A stretch of DNA of 47,446 bases from the NCBI GenBank assembly GCA_037447655.1, contig JBBHKE010002188.1:91639-139084 (forward strand). The letters run 5' to 3'. The DNA comes from Zygnema cylindricum. Its lineage: Eukaryota; Streptophyta; Zygnematophyceae; Zygnematales; Zygnemataceae. Positions 10,355 to 22,245 of this stretch are shown one piece after another. A program made the translations under genes and the position numbers. Under the pieces are notes generated by a model. It was not told the origin of the DNA, did not search any database, and was given only the letters and a program-made list of their open reading frames with translations. Within the stretch, counting starts at the first letter, position 1. Every line of letters starts with the position of its first letter.

Positions 10355-11625
10355 CCACTCCGTTCTTCATATACCCCAGTTCTTGCAACAAGGACTTTAC
10401 CCACATCAACTCTTTCACAACAGAACAAGAGGCCATGTATTCAGCCTTCATAGTAGACTGAGTAACCACCTTTTATTACTTGCTACTCGAACAACAAGCA
10501 CCTTCCCCCACATACAACACATACCTAGAAGTGCATCTTCTCATAGATGCATCCCGATAACTTGCATCACTCCAAGTAGTGCTATGAGTGTGCTCCCCTC
10601 CCTAATGCAACCATAACTCTTTGGTTCCTACCATATATCTCATGACTCTCTTGGTTGCCTCCCAATCTTTTTTCCTAGGATTGTTAAGACTCTTACTAAG
10701 GACTCTTACTGCTGACGATATGTCCGGCCTTGTACTATTCATAAAGTAGATCAAATTTGCTACGACCTGTTTATGAAGGATAGACTTCATAAACTCTCTC
10801 TCGTTTGGACTCATTTGATCATCTAAGATTATCACTCCTCTTTATACACCCCCATCATTTACTTTCTTTAAGTCCATGGGAGTGGCACAATTGTTTGCCT
10901 TTTCCATCTGGAATTTCTCTAACATATTACCTATTGCTTCTTTCTGAGTAAGTCAGATAATCCTTTTCCCCCTACCTCTCTCCATTTGGATCCCCAAAAT
11001 ATATCCTGCCTCCCATAAATCCTTTATATCAAATCTGCTTCTAAGATCTTTGTTTAACTTATTGATGTTTTCCAAAGACTTACTTAACACAAACAGATCA
11101 TCCACATAAATTGCAATAATAATCGCACCATTCTCATCTTCAAACATATAGATAGAATGGTCAGAGCTGATGTGGATATATCCCAGACCAGTGAGAAACT
11201 CATCTAGTTTTTTATTCCACTGTCTGGGAGCCTGCTTAAGTCCATATAAAAACTTTTTCAGCCTGCAGACTTTGCTCTCTTCCCCATTCTCCACGAATCC
11301 CTTTGGTTGCCGCATGAAGATTTCTTCCTCTTACTCACCATTGAGAAATGCGGTCTTAATATCCATGTGATGAATTTCCATGTCTTCCGTTGCTGTTAGA
11401 CTGAGGAGAATCCTTATTGATGGGAACCGCACAACTAGAGCAAACATCTCCTCATAGTCAATCCCCTCTTTTTGGGTGAACCCCTTTCCTACTAAACGAG
11501 CTTTATATCTTTGAATGGTATTATCTGGGTTCAGTTTGAGTTTAAATACCCATTTACAGCCAATAGATTTTCTGTCAGGAGAACATTCCGCTAGTTCCCA
11601 AGTATTTGCTTCCATGATGTTGTAG
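10355..11625 (-). pseudogene. copia A reverse transcriptase and RNase H (broken)
   Basis: Continuation of A on the minus strand. RT from about 11625 down: TWELAEC, GCKWVFKLKLN, RYKARLVGKGFTQKEGIDYEE, DIKTAFLNGE, LYGLKQAPRQWNKKLDEF, catalytic IYVDDLFVL (YVDD at 11097-11108) and YILGIQME. The RT-RNase H connection follows (LIYFMNSTRPDISSAVRVLS). Stops and frameshifts lie near 11325-11335, 10950, 10840 and 10600. RT copies the element RNA and RNase H removes the template; the YVDD motif survives but the frame does not. Confidence 0.92.
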
Positions 11626-12410
11626 CCATCTCATCATTTATGGCTCTAATCCATCTGTCTTTTTCTGGGCTGTTCACTGCCTCGAAGTATGACTGAGGCT
11701 CATTAGGATGAGATAGCTTAGTTACCTTATGAGTAGCCTTTTTCTCTTGTATCTTTTTGCTGCTCCTTCTCCTTCCCTTAAACTCTGAAGCTGGAATAGA
11801 ATGAAGTCTTGGGTTTCTCCTTACCGTCTCATCGGCTCCCCTATTCATAGAAGCCGATTCTAGTTCCTTCTCTTTTGTCTCCTCAAAGTCTATAAGAATA
11901 TGTGAGGTGTCCAGTAGATCTTGTGTATCTTGGATCTCCCTTGAATTTGCAATCAGTGTTTCATTCATGTTCTTTTCGGGAAAGACATGACTCTCATGGC
12001 TTTCAGACTCAAAACGATTTTTTATCTTCTTGATATATTTAATGGGGTGAAATGACTTCTTTTCATCCATGTTAATTAGGTATTTGACCAGAATAATATC
12101 TTGCTTTGCTAAGTCATATACTCTATATCCCTTAACATCCTCATCATATCCTACAAAGTATCCAGGTATACCTTTAGCATCGAGTTTCCAGTTTTTCTTA
12201 TCCATATCAAGACTGTAAACTTGGCTACCAAATACATTAAGGTGTGAGATATCTCGTTTCCTTCCAACCCATCGCTCATAAGGTGTCATTCCCTTTACGG
12301 TTGAGGTAAGGACTTTATTCTTAATGTAGTTGGCATAGTTCATGGCTTCTGCGCAAAATCTCTTTCCTATTTTCTTATCAACCAACATACCACCTACACT
12401 ATCTCCTAGT
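11591..12410 (-). pseudogene. copia A integrase C-terminal part and linker (broken)
   Basis: A 265-codon minus-strand frame begins within the integrase core (KKIGKRFCAEAMNYANYIKN). It continues through the copia integrase C-terminal region (MTPYERWVGRKRDISHLNVFG, YFVGYDEDVKGYRVYDL) and the acidic linker to RT. It is cut upstream by the solo LTR at 12411 and resumes at 13601. A frameshift near 11610 separates it from RT. Confidence 0.9.
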
Positions 12411-13595
12411 TGTTGAAATTTAATTATTTTCTAGGTTTAGATAATTGTAAAATAAAAGGCAAAAAGGAGACAGCGACAGCATGCCTCTAACTCTTCTCTC
12501 AAGTCCCCACACTTGTCACAGCCACTAAAGACATTGGAGGAGTTAGAGCCATGGCTGCCTAGACTGTCCAAATAGGACACGAAGGCCAATCTTCCTAGAG
12601 TTACAAAAGGTTTGACGGACCCAGGATTTGAGCCTGGTATTTGTCCCCTGTCAAAGTAGTTGTTAGCTTTATCCTATAAGTCTAAGACCAGTGCTAGGGT
12701 ATATGGAGTTTCATAAATATTTATATAGATACAGGCCGACTAGTTCGTTTAACGGGAAGGAGATACGTAGTGCATAGATAAATTTGTAGATAGTACGGAG
12801 TACAGTTTTATGTATTATATGAAACGGATACCGTGCATTTGTTTCGACCGCGAAACAAATACCGCCCGTCTATTTTCAACGGCTAGAAATATATCTTGTT
12901 TTGATCGGACGGCTACGATAGGCGCCGCGATCACAGAATATGTACTTTGGCGTTTTACGGTCATCGCCACGTCAAGGGACATGTGGCGCGTCAACATTGG
13001 ATTGCGGCAAAATCCGGAGATTACGGAAACAAATCCGGATATGACATGTGTCGACATTTTGGCCATGTAGTACGATGGCCGTACAGAAAGTACATTGAGA
13101 CCTGTACTTTTTTGAACGACAGAGTAATGTGATTGGTGCCGTACGTCAGTAGATAGAGTTTAGAGAGAGATAGGACTTAGAAAATTTAATAGGTAGCCGC
13201 CTCTCTCCGAGAGAGCTTCGTACAAAAGGTCAACTTTGACCCTCCATAACTTACTGCTCAGAGGAGCAAATTCAGAGATTCTTTTTGCTGCGGACTCAAG
13301 GGAGTCTAGGCTACATAAGGGTTTAGTCGATCAAGGTTTTTGCTTGCCAAGGTGGTTGCATTTCTAAGGGAAAGTCAAAGTGGGTGAATGTGTCCAAACC
13401 TCATATTCTAACTTTGCATTCTGTGGTGGAACTGAGCATACAGAAAGTCTTATTTCACAAGGGTGAAGTTGTATTGGGGTTATAATTGTCAAGGGGTCAA
13501 TCATTTGGGTTTGTATCAACTTGGAGTCGGCACTATCTAGATAAGCTTCTTGTGAGCTGCCTTTTCTGAGGACTAATGGAGTTCTCAGAGTTTCA
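12411..13595 (+). mobile_element. solo copia LTR with TSD CTAGT
   Basis: TGTTGAAATT...GAGTTTCA, 1,185 bp, in plus orientation, flanked by perfect CTAGT duplications (12406-12410 and 13596-13600). Element A integrase reads straight across once the LTR and one CTAGT are removed. It is a textbook solo LTR left by recombination between two LTRs of a later insertion. The antisense tRNA-like module is well preserved: T-arm CCAGG, 7-nt loop, CCTGG (12621-12637), B box the reverse complement of 12624-12634, A-box-like the reverse complement of 12672-12683. Confidence 0.95.
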
Positions 13596-14527
13596 CTAGT
13601 GTTCCGTTCAATCTTTCAGCTACCCCATTTATTTCCGAGTTATATGGTACAATTTTTTGGTGTTGAACTCCCTCCTCTCTAAGGTATTCCTCAAACTGGT
13701 TTGAGGTATATTCTCCCCCATTATCACTTCTTATTCTTTTAATGGGGGTTCCATGCAACTTCTCACTCCAAGCTTTATATTATTTGAAGTAAGTTGGTGT
13801 TTCAGATTTTGTTTTTAGGAAGTACACTCTAGATTACTTAGACCAGTCATACGTTATTGTTAGCATAAACCTCTTCCCTCCAACCGAAGGTACTCTTGCA
13901 GGTCCCCAAGTATCTGTGTTGACTAGATCTAGTACCTTTTCCCCCCTATATGTGGCGGCTTTGGGAAAAAGAAGTCTGTGAGCTTTTCCTTAAGCACATC
14001 CACTACAATCATCCACCATTTCATTATCACCAAACTGAATGCCTCCTACTACACCTAGCTTCTTCATTTCCCTCAACCTATCAAAATGCACATGCCCCAA
14101 CCGCTTATGCGAAATCATTAATTTTAGAACACCAACATAATAAGCATTTAATTTTCATTACTCATGTTAAACCTAAACCTGCCTCGGATACCCTTATCTG
14201 TCGTGAAGTAGACTTCATCCCCATACGTAGTTGTGAAAACTCCCTTTCTAATGAAGGTGTCAAACTCTTTGTCATCTAACACAAATGAAGAGACAAGATT
14301 TTTACCCAGCTGAGGAATGTAAAATACATCTGAGAATGTGAGTATAGAAGTCTTACCCTCCACTAAGACTTTCAAATCTACTAACCCCACTAGATCTATG
14401 GTAACCACTCTCCCATCCCGATACTCTTTCTCTACAATAGTGATCTTTCTTAGCTTAGTAAAGAGTTGCTTATCACGACACATATGTATGGATGCACCTG
14501 AGTGGATGATCCATCCTTCTTGTGGAG
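13596..14527 (-). pseudogene. copia A integrase N-part and protease (broken, active-site Asp lost)
   Basis: Minus-strand remainder of A. The integrase core and zinc-binding region (about 13601-14150) are frameshifted. The protease frame (14148-14527) reads WIIHSGASIHM, then DLVGLVDLKVLVEGKTSI, FYIPQLGKNLVS and DDKEFDTF. The catalytic Asp of the usual DSGA motif is His here (codon at 14502-14504, a single G-to-C change), which alone would kill the aspartic protease. Element B interrupts it at 14528, inside the segment just N-terminal to the active site. Confidence 0.92.
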
Positions 14528-15569
14528 TGTTACTCACAGACCTCCATAGGTCCTCAGAGTACGCAGCTCACACTAAGCCTCTAGAATAACCCTGACTCCT
14601 TTGTGTTTCAGCAAGAATAACTGCCACCCTTGCAGACAAAAACTCCGACCACCTTCACCTCGTGAAGGCAAGACTCCCCTGAGTCTATAGCAAAAAGAAT
14701 CTCTAAATGTGATCCTCTGAGCAATAAGTTATGGTGGGTCAAAGTTGACCCTTTTGTATAGAAGCTCTCTGGGAGAGAGGGTCATATCTACCAAATTTTC
14801 TCAGTCCTAACTCTCTTTAAAACTCTATCTATTGACGTACAACACCAATCATATTAGTGTGTCGTAGAAAAAGGTACAATTGTGGGTGTACTTTCTGTAA
14901 GGACATTGTACGACATAACCAAGAAGTCGACACATGTCATATCCGAATTCGTTCACGTAATCTCCAGAGATGCCGCAATCCAATTTCATTGCGCCAGGTG
15001 TCATCCTCTTGGGCGATGATGGCAAATCGCCGAAATCCTCTTCCGCGATCTCGACATTCCCGGCGTCTGATCGAAACTAGTTTTCGATCGTAGCCGTCAT
15101 AAAAACTTGCCGGTATTTGTTTCTCTATCAAAACAAAATGCGCGGTATCTGTTTCTTCTTTGTACCTTACACTGTACTTTTCATAACTGAATATATGCAT
15201 TCCGTATATAGTCATCCTTAAATGAATTTGTCCACATGTAATTGTTTAGATGATTATCAAAACCTTTATCTCTCAACATTAGTTTAGACTAAACGGATAA
15301 AGCTAGCGGCTATTTGGAACCATGACAGACGGTAGGTACCAGGATCAAGTCGTGGGTCTGTCAAGCCTATTTATGGTAAATCGACCCATCTACTGCCTGT
15401 CTTACTTTGGATAGCATAGGCAGCCATTGCTCTAACTCCCTCTCCTACTTTCAGTGACTGCGACAAGTGTGGGAGTTGAAGTGAGAAGCTAGAGGCAGAC
15501 TGCCTCGGCATCTTTTCTGTAATTCATTTTGGACCTAGAAAATACTAAAAAGAACCATTAATTTCTACA
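14528..15569 (-). repeat. 3' LTR of copia B
   Basis: TGTTACTCAC...TTTCTACA in plus sense, 1,042 bp. Antisense tRNA-like module: A-box-like TAGACTAAACGG (15285-15296, 7 of 9 fixed positions) and B-box-like GGATCAAGTCG (15342-15352). Confidence 0.92.
15285..15362 (+). other. tRNA-like module antisense in the B 3' LTR
   Basis: TAGACTAAACGG followed by GATAAAGC resembles the A box plus D-arm of tRNA-Arg-like genes. B-box-like GGATCAAGTCG begins 57 bp downstream, and GTCTGTCA follows where a 3' acceptor strand would be. No complementary 5' acceptor is present. Confidence 0.6.
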
Positions 15570-17110
15570 CTCCCCTAATTTTCTAGTCACCTTTTAATTT
15601 CATACCACACTTGTCCTTGCAGAAAATTAGCTTACGGGAAGGCACGGGTTTGGTCATCATATCTGCTACCATTTCACTATCAGGTCTATATTCTAAATTT
15701 ATTATTCAGTCTTGTACCTTTTCTCTAACGAAGCTAAGTCAAATATCCATATGTTTTGCTTTAAAATGGTGTTTAGGATTGGCAGAAATGGCAATAGCTG
15801 CCTCATTCACACAAAATACTTTTCTGAACACCACTCTTAAGATGACCAAGTTCACCAAGCAATGTCTTGACCCACATTAATTATTTTACAGCAGAGCAAG
15901 AGGCCATGTACTCAGCCTCCATGGTGGACTGGGCAATGACCTTTTGCTGCTTGCTGCTCCAGCAGCAAGCCCCATCACCCACATATAATACATACCCAGA
16001 CTAGCATCTCCTCATAGGAGCATCCCCATAGCTGGCATCACTCCAAGTGGTGATGTCAATATTGTTCCCACCCAAATGTAAGCATAGATCTCTAGTCCCT
16101 ATGAGATATCTAAGGACTCTTTTAGCTGCCTCCCAATCTTTCTTAGTGGGAGCAATCAGACTCCTACTTAGTACTCCTACAGCTGCGGCTATGTCCGGAC
16201 GTTTACAATTCATGAAATATATTAGGCTGCCCACTACTTGTCTATAAGGAATGGTCTGCATAAATCTTTTCTCTTCCGAGCATACCTTATCATCCAAGAT
16301 TATAACTCCCTCTTCCACACTCCCCTCTATTCCCTTCTTTAGTTCCATAGGAGTGGTAGAACTATAAGCCTTGTCCATTTGGAATTTTTCTAACATGTTT
16401 CCAATGGCCTCCTTTTGAGTTAATCTTATTATCTTTCTATCTCTGTCTCTCTCTACCTGAATTCCCAAAATATATATTGCTTCTCCCATATCATTTATCT
16501 CAAATCTTCCTTTTAGATCATTCTTCAACTTATTTATTTTATCTATATATTTACTTAAAACAAGCAAATCATCAATATATATTGCAATAAAAATAATTCT
16601 TTCCTCATATTCAAACAAATATATTGAGTGAATCTGAGCTGATCCAAATATATTCCAAACCTGTAAGGAACTCATCGAGCTTCTTGTTCCATTGCGGAGG
16701 CGTCTGTTTCAGCCCAGACAAAGATTTGATTAGTCGGCATACCTTCCTCTCCTCCCCTTGGTCTACAAATCCTTTGGGCTGTTACATAAAAATCTCCTCT
16801 TCTAACTCTCCATGTAGGAAGGCTGTCTTGATGTCCATCTGATATACTTCCATATCTTTTATTGCCACCATACTGAGAAGTATCCGAATACATGGAAACC
16901 TGACGACCGAAGCAAAAGTTTCCTCGTAGTCAATTCCTTATTTCTGGGTAAATCCCTTCGCCACTAATCGAGTCTTGTAGCGCTCAATGGTGTTATCCAA
17001 GTTGAGTTTTAGTTTAAAACCCAATTACACCGGATTGGCCTCCTATCCGAGGACAGTCCATCAATTCCCACGTATTCGCTGCCGTAGTCAAAGCCATCTC
17101 ATCATTAATC
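15570..17110 (-). pseudogene. copia B reverse transcriptase and RNase H (broken)
   Basis: The polypurine tract AAAATTAGGGGAG in minus sense abuts the 3' LTR. The largest surviving frame (16001-16675) covers the RT C-half with catalytic IYIDDLLVLSK (YIDD at 16569-16580), YILGIQVERDRD, QVVGSLIYFMNCKRPDIAA, RYLIGTRDLCLHLGG and TWSDASYGDAPMRRC. RNase H continues to 15600 in broken frames; the N-half of RT (16672-17110) is frameshifted. Val-to-Ile in YVDD is a tolerated variant in RTs. Not functional as a whole. Confidence 0.9.
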
Positions 17111-18292
17111 GTTGTTTTCCACCGGTTCCTCTCAAGACATTTCATTGCCTCACCATAAGTCTAGGGTTCATCGGGATGAGAAAATTCGGTTACCTTGTTG
17201 TTAACTTGTTTCTATTGTAGTCTTTTGCTGCTTCTCGTTCCACCCTCAAATTGTGATGCCAGAATGGATGGCTCTCGTGGATTTTTTCGAATAGTTTCGA
17301 CTTCTCCCCTGTCCCTTGATTCACGGTCTATTTCCACCACGTCTTCGACTTCGGTTGGAGTTGGCACTAGGGGTTCCACGGCTGAATCCTCCTCGATTTG
17401 ATTTGTAACTGCAAAATCATCATCTTCTCAAAAACATGGATAGTTAGAAAGCTCAAAGTCATCAGAATTTTCTGACTCAAATCTTATTTTGACTGTCTTT
17501 GTATGTTTAAAGGGATCTATAGATTTCCCTTCATCCATGACCACTAGATGCTTTACTAGGATTATATCTTCTCTCTTGAGAGTAAAGATTCTATATCCTT
17601 TTACATCTTCATCATATCCTAGCAAATATCTTGGTTTTCTTTTCGGATCCAACTTCCAATTTGACAGATCAGTGTCTAGGCTGAATTCTTGATTACCGAA
17701 AATCTTTAAGTGTGAAACATTTAGTTTTTGGCCGACCTATCTCTTATAAGGAGTTTGGCCTTTTATTACCGAAGTGAGAACTCTATTTTTGAGATAATTT
17801 GCACATTTCATAGCTTCGGTCCAAAATCTCTTTCCTATCTTCTTATCTAAGAGCCTACTCCTAGCACTATCACTTGTTGTTCTATTTAACCTCCGAGCTA
17901 CACCATTCTGCTCAGGATTTTCAGGAACAATCTTTTGGTGTTGCATTCCATCTTCTCTCAAAAAAATCCTCAAACTAATTCGAGTTATACTCTCTCCCAT
18001 TATCACTCATTACTCGCATAATAGAGGTTTCATGGAGTTTTTCACTCCATGCCTTATATTCTTTAAAAACCTGTGGGACACCTGCCTTATTTTTCAAAAA
18101 ATACACTCTAGAGTATCGAGACGAATGGTCTGTGATTGTCATCATAAACCTTTTACCAGCGGGTAAGGGCACTTTGGCCGGTCCCCATATATCAGTGTGT
18201 ACCAAGTCTAACACTTTTTCCCCTTTATAAATGGCTTCTTTTGGGAAGGGTAACCTTTCAGCCTTACCTTGAGCACAACCACTACAGTCACT
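17111..18292 (-). pseudogene. copia B integrase (broken)
   Basis: Minus-strand pieces: LVHTDIWGPAKVPLPAGKRFMM and MSDNGREYNSN (two catalytic acidic residues), ENPEQNGVARRLNRT where the usual Glu of VAERLNRT is Arg, KKIGKRFWTEAMKCANYLKN, and the C-terminal YLLGYDEDVKGYRIFTLKREDII. Frames change near 17990 and 17737. A linker with the S/T- and E-rich composition typical of copia lies at 17110-17430. The zinc-binding region is separated by the insertion at 18293. Confidence 0.88.
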
Positions 18293-19571
18293 TAGGTTTT
18301 TGTTGTTTTTGAAGATTTAGTTTCGTGCGTATGTGAAATTTGATGCGCACGCGACGTTTCGTGCGTATATATTTACATGATGTACTGTGGAGTTTTGAAC
18401 AGTTTGCGGTTCGGGGGGAATTAAATGTATGAGTAAAATTAATGGAGTAATTGAGTGGCGCTAAATGTGAGAGTAAATGGACGGCGGATCGCGAAGCGAT
18501 CCGACGTGAGATAATTCACGAAGATAAAATGGTACGTCGCACGTAAAGTACAAAATGCGACACGTGGGATATATAAAAAGGACGCCGCCGGTACATACAA
18601 TCTTTTTGGGGACAGGTGTAATTATTTTTGGCAGGCGCATTTATGACGAGGAACAAAATCGCAGTACGGACAATTTTGGAAGGTACGCTTTAATTTCGAC
18701 AAGTGATTCGTGGTACACGTGGAAGGCGGATGGCGTCCGCCGATATTTTCAAGGGATCTCATTATCTTTAATGACGTATTATTAGGTGGACCGTACATAT
18801 GCGATGTCGGTTCACTACGTGGATTTATCTACGAGTGACTAAGCGAGTTGTCGCTTATGACGCGTATTTTGCGGAAGCGTCGGTATAAATATTTGATACA
18901 ACATTATTTTGTCTTATGTGTATTATTAATTTAGTATTGATTATGACATTTTTATTTAAGTGATCAATTAGGGTTTTCGATAGTTTAATTTGTGTGTGTA
19001 CGATGTCGTACTTGTAGACAAGTGTACGCTTACGATTGCTTGACTTTCAGGTGTACGCTTACGATTAATGTTTCTTAGTAATTGGCTATTATGGTTAAAT
19101 ATGACTTAATGACAGTTACGTAATTTACGTTGGTTATTTTGACACTTAGTGATTCATTGACAGCTCACAAGTGTATATATAGGAATGAGCTTTGTTAGGA
19201 ATTAATCATCAACGCTGGTTAGTAAAGTGGGGACCGAAGATGTAAACTTTTAGGGTTGCCGATTAGGTCATGCATTTGAGTAATATGTTTATTGATATAC
19301 TTTTGTTTATCTAATGTTTATGTGAGATTGCACTCTTTTTGTTATTATTTATTTATGTTATTTTATGTTTGTTTGATATGCATTATTTATGCATTTGTCC
19401 TAGGGTTTATTTATGTTGATTATTCCATGAAACCCTAAATGTTGTTTGTTGCGTCTGTGTACGCATATGGAGGATGCATTTCAAATGATTGTTCGTCGAC
19501 CTATTTTTGCTTAGCTTCTTGCATGATAGTTTGGGTCGCTTCTGTGGTCTATTTTAGACCAAAGAACAACA
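18293..19571. mobile_element. unclassified 1.28-kb insertion in copia B
   Basis: Sequence unlike copia interrupts the integrase zinc-binding region between CACTACAGTCA and TTTTCACTTTCTCC. Ends are ...GTTTTTGTTGTTTTTG at left and CCAAAGAACAACAG at right, a weak imperfect inverted similarity. Internal direct repeats: GTTTCGTGCGTAT (about 18320 and 18356) and GTGTACGCTTACGATT (about 19021 and 19053). The last ~170 bp recur at 30476-30633. No convincing ORF; the 76-codon frame at 18555 has no domain. About seven target bases appear lost and no clear duplication is seen. A non-autonomous DNA transposon or an LTR of another family are both possible. Confidence 0.6.
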
Positions 19572-20064
19572 GTTTTCACTTTCTCCAAACTGAATTCCTT
19601 CCACTATTCCCATCTTTTTCATTTTTTTTCAACTTATCTAAATGCACATGTCCAAGCCTCTTATACCACAACATAATATCATTAACACCAGCATAGTAAA
19701 GTTTTTTCTTTTCATTACTCAAAATCAACCTAAACATCCCTTGGCTACCTTTTTCATCAGTGAAATAAACTTCCTCCTCAAATCTAGCAGTAAAGGTTCC
19801 CTTCCTAGTGCTATTCTCAAAACCCTTATCATCTAACACAGACGTTGAGATGAGGTTTTTGTTTAACTCTGGAATAAACAACACATCAGAGAATGTCACT
19901 ATGGATGTCTTTCCCTCCACTAAGACTTTCAAATCTATCGATCCTACCATATTAGAAGTGACAGCCCTCCCATCCCCATACTCTATCTCTACGGTGGAAA
20001 TCTTTCTCATCTTTGTGAACACGTGTTTATCTTTCCACATGTGCATGGAGGCACCGGAATCCAC
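19572..20064 (-). pseudogene. copia B protease and GAG-pre-integrase
   Basis: A single open minus-strand frame of 162 codons. Protease with intact DSGASMHM near 20050, YGDGRAVTSNMVGSIDLKVL, FIPELNKNLISTSVLDDKGF, then EVYFTDEKGSQGMFRL and the start of the integrase zinc region MLWYKRLGHVHLDKLKK. The frame breaks just before the 1.28-kb insertion. This is one of the best-preserved coding pieces in the window. Confidence 0.9.
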
Positions 20065-21180
20065 AATCCAATCTCCTTCACCTTTTAAACCTCCAAAAGC
20101 ACACTTCTGCTTTCAAGGAATTTCGACCTCGGTCTTTGCCTCCAACTCCTCAACTAGCAACAGCTCACAGTCTTCGTCCTCAAATTCCTGCTCGTGTACC
20201 TGGTCACAAGAGCGTTTTTTTTTCCTCTTGGAGGTCCACCGATCTGCCCCTCCTTTAACCAAAGTCCAGTTAGCTTAGTGCACTCGGCCATATAGTGCCC
20301 TGGTTTCTTACAAAAATGACACAAACCCTTGGGAGCCCTTGGTCCCAACTCCTCGGTCTGATTTTTTTGTCCCCCCCCCTCCATAATTTCCGACCGGTTT
20401 CCTAGAAACGTTGTTCCTCCAATCGGTCCCAGCTGCCAAGGCTTGCCCACTCTTTCCTCCCCTTCGGATCTCAATCCTGTTCTCCCGAACGAGAATCATC
20501 TCTACCACTAAATTTCATACCCACCTTGAGTTTGGCAAGTCCTGCACACGATTGACTAAGTTCTCGAACTCATCTGTTAACTTCATGAGCAAACAGTTAA
20601 CCTTCATCTTTTCAATTTCAACCTGTCCAACACTCTCTAGCTCCATTATAAGTGTTGCGAGCTCATTACAAAAAATCTAGCATCTTCCCCCACTTGTATA
20701 CATATACGTTAATTTTCTGATCAGCCAACTGCTGTTGCTGATTCGTACCACTTCGGTACATCTCTATGAGAGCCACCCAAAGATCGGATGCCCTTTCTAC
20801 CTGCAAATGAGGAGATGCAAGTCCATGAGTGAGATGGCGGAAGATGAAGTGCTTTGCCGCCATATTCTTGTAGTCCTAGGTATTAGTATCATTCTCCTCG
20901 TTCCTCGGAATAGGTGACATGAATGTCGAACCAGTTGTTATCCGTGTGATCGTTTGTTTCTCCTTTCCTTTGTCCACCACCTCTCTTTCCTTTGTTTTCT
21001 CCGTTGGAGATGGATCTGCATCTCTGGTGAATTTGCTTTCTCCAAACCCTAGAGGAATGCCAATATTGGATGGGCGCCTCACCCATCCACTCAATATTCC
21101 TCAAAACCTTTTCTCACATAGAGTTCATGTCATCATACTCTCTAAGTATATGAGCCAGTTCCATTAAAGATGGGCACCCT
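20065..21180 (-). pseudogene. copia B gag (broken)
   Basis: Frames from about 21104 down to 20100. The zinc knuckle CHFCKKPGHYMAEC is intact (about 20280-20325); upstream are VEMILVRENRIEIRRGGKSG and the helical gag core HFIFRHLTHGLASPHLQVERA. Several frameshifts (near 20660, 20480 and 20160) split it. Stretches of T and C runs at 20213-20222 and 20368-20382 look like slippage sites that broke the frame. Confidence 0.87.
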
Positions 21181-21186
21181 AGAGGG

Positions 21187-21199
21187 TGGGCCCATATTC
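21187..21199 (-). other. primer-binding site of copia B
   Basis: GAATATGGGCCCA in minus sense directly after the LTR end TTACA. It matches the iMet half-tRNA consensus GGTTATGGGCCCA except for two bases near the 5' end. Confidence 0.75.
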
Positions 21200-22245
21200 T
21201 GTAACTGTGAGACCTCTATAGGTCCTCAGAGTAGGCAGCTCACACTAAGCCTGTAGGATAAACCTGACCCCTTTGTGTTTCAGCAAGGATAACTTCAACC
21301 CTGGCAAACAAAAACTCTGCCCACCTTCACCTTTGTGAATGAAAGATTCCCTTGAGTCTATAGCAAAAAGAATCTCTAAATTTGATCCTCTGAGTAGTAA
21401 GTTATGGTGGGTCAAAGTTGACATTTTTGTATAGAAGCTCTTTGGGAGAGAGGGTCCTATCTACCAAATTTTCTAATTCCTATCTCTCTCTAAAACTTTA
21501 TCTACTGACGTACGGCACGAATCATATTACTGTGTCGTAGAGAAAGGTACAGCTGTCGGTGTACTTTCTGTACGGACATTGTACGACATGGCCAAAAAAT
21601 CGACACATGTCATATCCGGATTCGTTCACGTAATCTCCGAAGATGCCGCGATCCAATGTCATTGCGCCACGTGTCATCCTGTATGGCAATGACCGCAAAC
21701 CGCCGAAATCCTTTTCCGCGATCTCAGCATCCTTTCCCGCCGTCCAATCGAAACTAGATTTCGATCGTAGCCGTCAAAAATACTTGCCGCTATTTGTTTC
21801 GCTATCGAAAAAAAATGCGCAGTATCTGTTTCTTCTCCGTACCGTACTCCTTAATTTTCACAACTAAATATATGCATTCTGTATATAGTCGACGTTAAAT
21901 GAATTTGTCCATATGTAATTGTTTACATAATTATCAAACCCTGTATCACTCAACACTAGTTTAGACTAAACGGATAAAGCTACCGCTATCTGAAACCGTG
22001 ACGGACGGTAGGTACCAGGATCAAGTCCTAGGTCAGTCAGGCCTATTTTTTGTAAATCAACCCATCTACTGCCTGTCTTCCTCTGGATAGCATTAGCAAC
22101 CATGGTTCTAACTCCCTGTCCAACTTTTAGTGACTGCAACAAGTGTGGGAGTTGAAGTGAGGAGTTTGAGGCAGACTGCCTCGGCTTCTTTTCTGCAATT
22201 CATTTTAGACCTAAAAAATACTAAAAAGATCCATTAATTTCTACA
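21200..22245 (-). repeat. 5' LTR of copia B
   Basis: TGTAACTG...TTTCTACA in plus sense, 1,046 bp, abutting the TGGAG target duplication at 22246. The antisense tRNA-like module repeats that of the 3' LTR: TAGACTAAACGG 21962-21973 and B-box-like GGATCAAGTCC 22018-22028. Confidence 0.93.

Larger units (their letters stand above)
14528..22245 (-). mobile_element. copia element B, nearly full size, inserted in A
   Basis: Two LTRs (14528-15569 and 21200-22245) flank a 5.6-kb internal region that includes a foreign 1.28-kb segment. Perfect 5-bp target duplications TGGAG lie at 14523-14527 and 22246-22250. Polypurine tract and primer-binding site are at the expected inner edges. The LTRs begin TGTAGAAATTAATGG in minus sense, a different subfamily from A, C and D. 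They differ visibly along their first 250 bp (roughly one base in eight), so the insertion is old. All coding domains are represented but broken. Confidence 0.95.

Noticed and set aside
14528-22245. Element B as an active retrotransposon
   Set aside because: LTRs, target duplication and catalytic YIDD and DSGA motifs are present, but gag, RT and integrase are frameshifted and a 1.28-kb insertion interrupts integrase.
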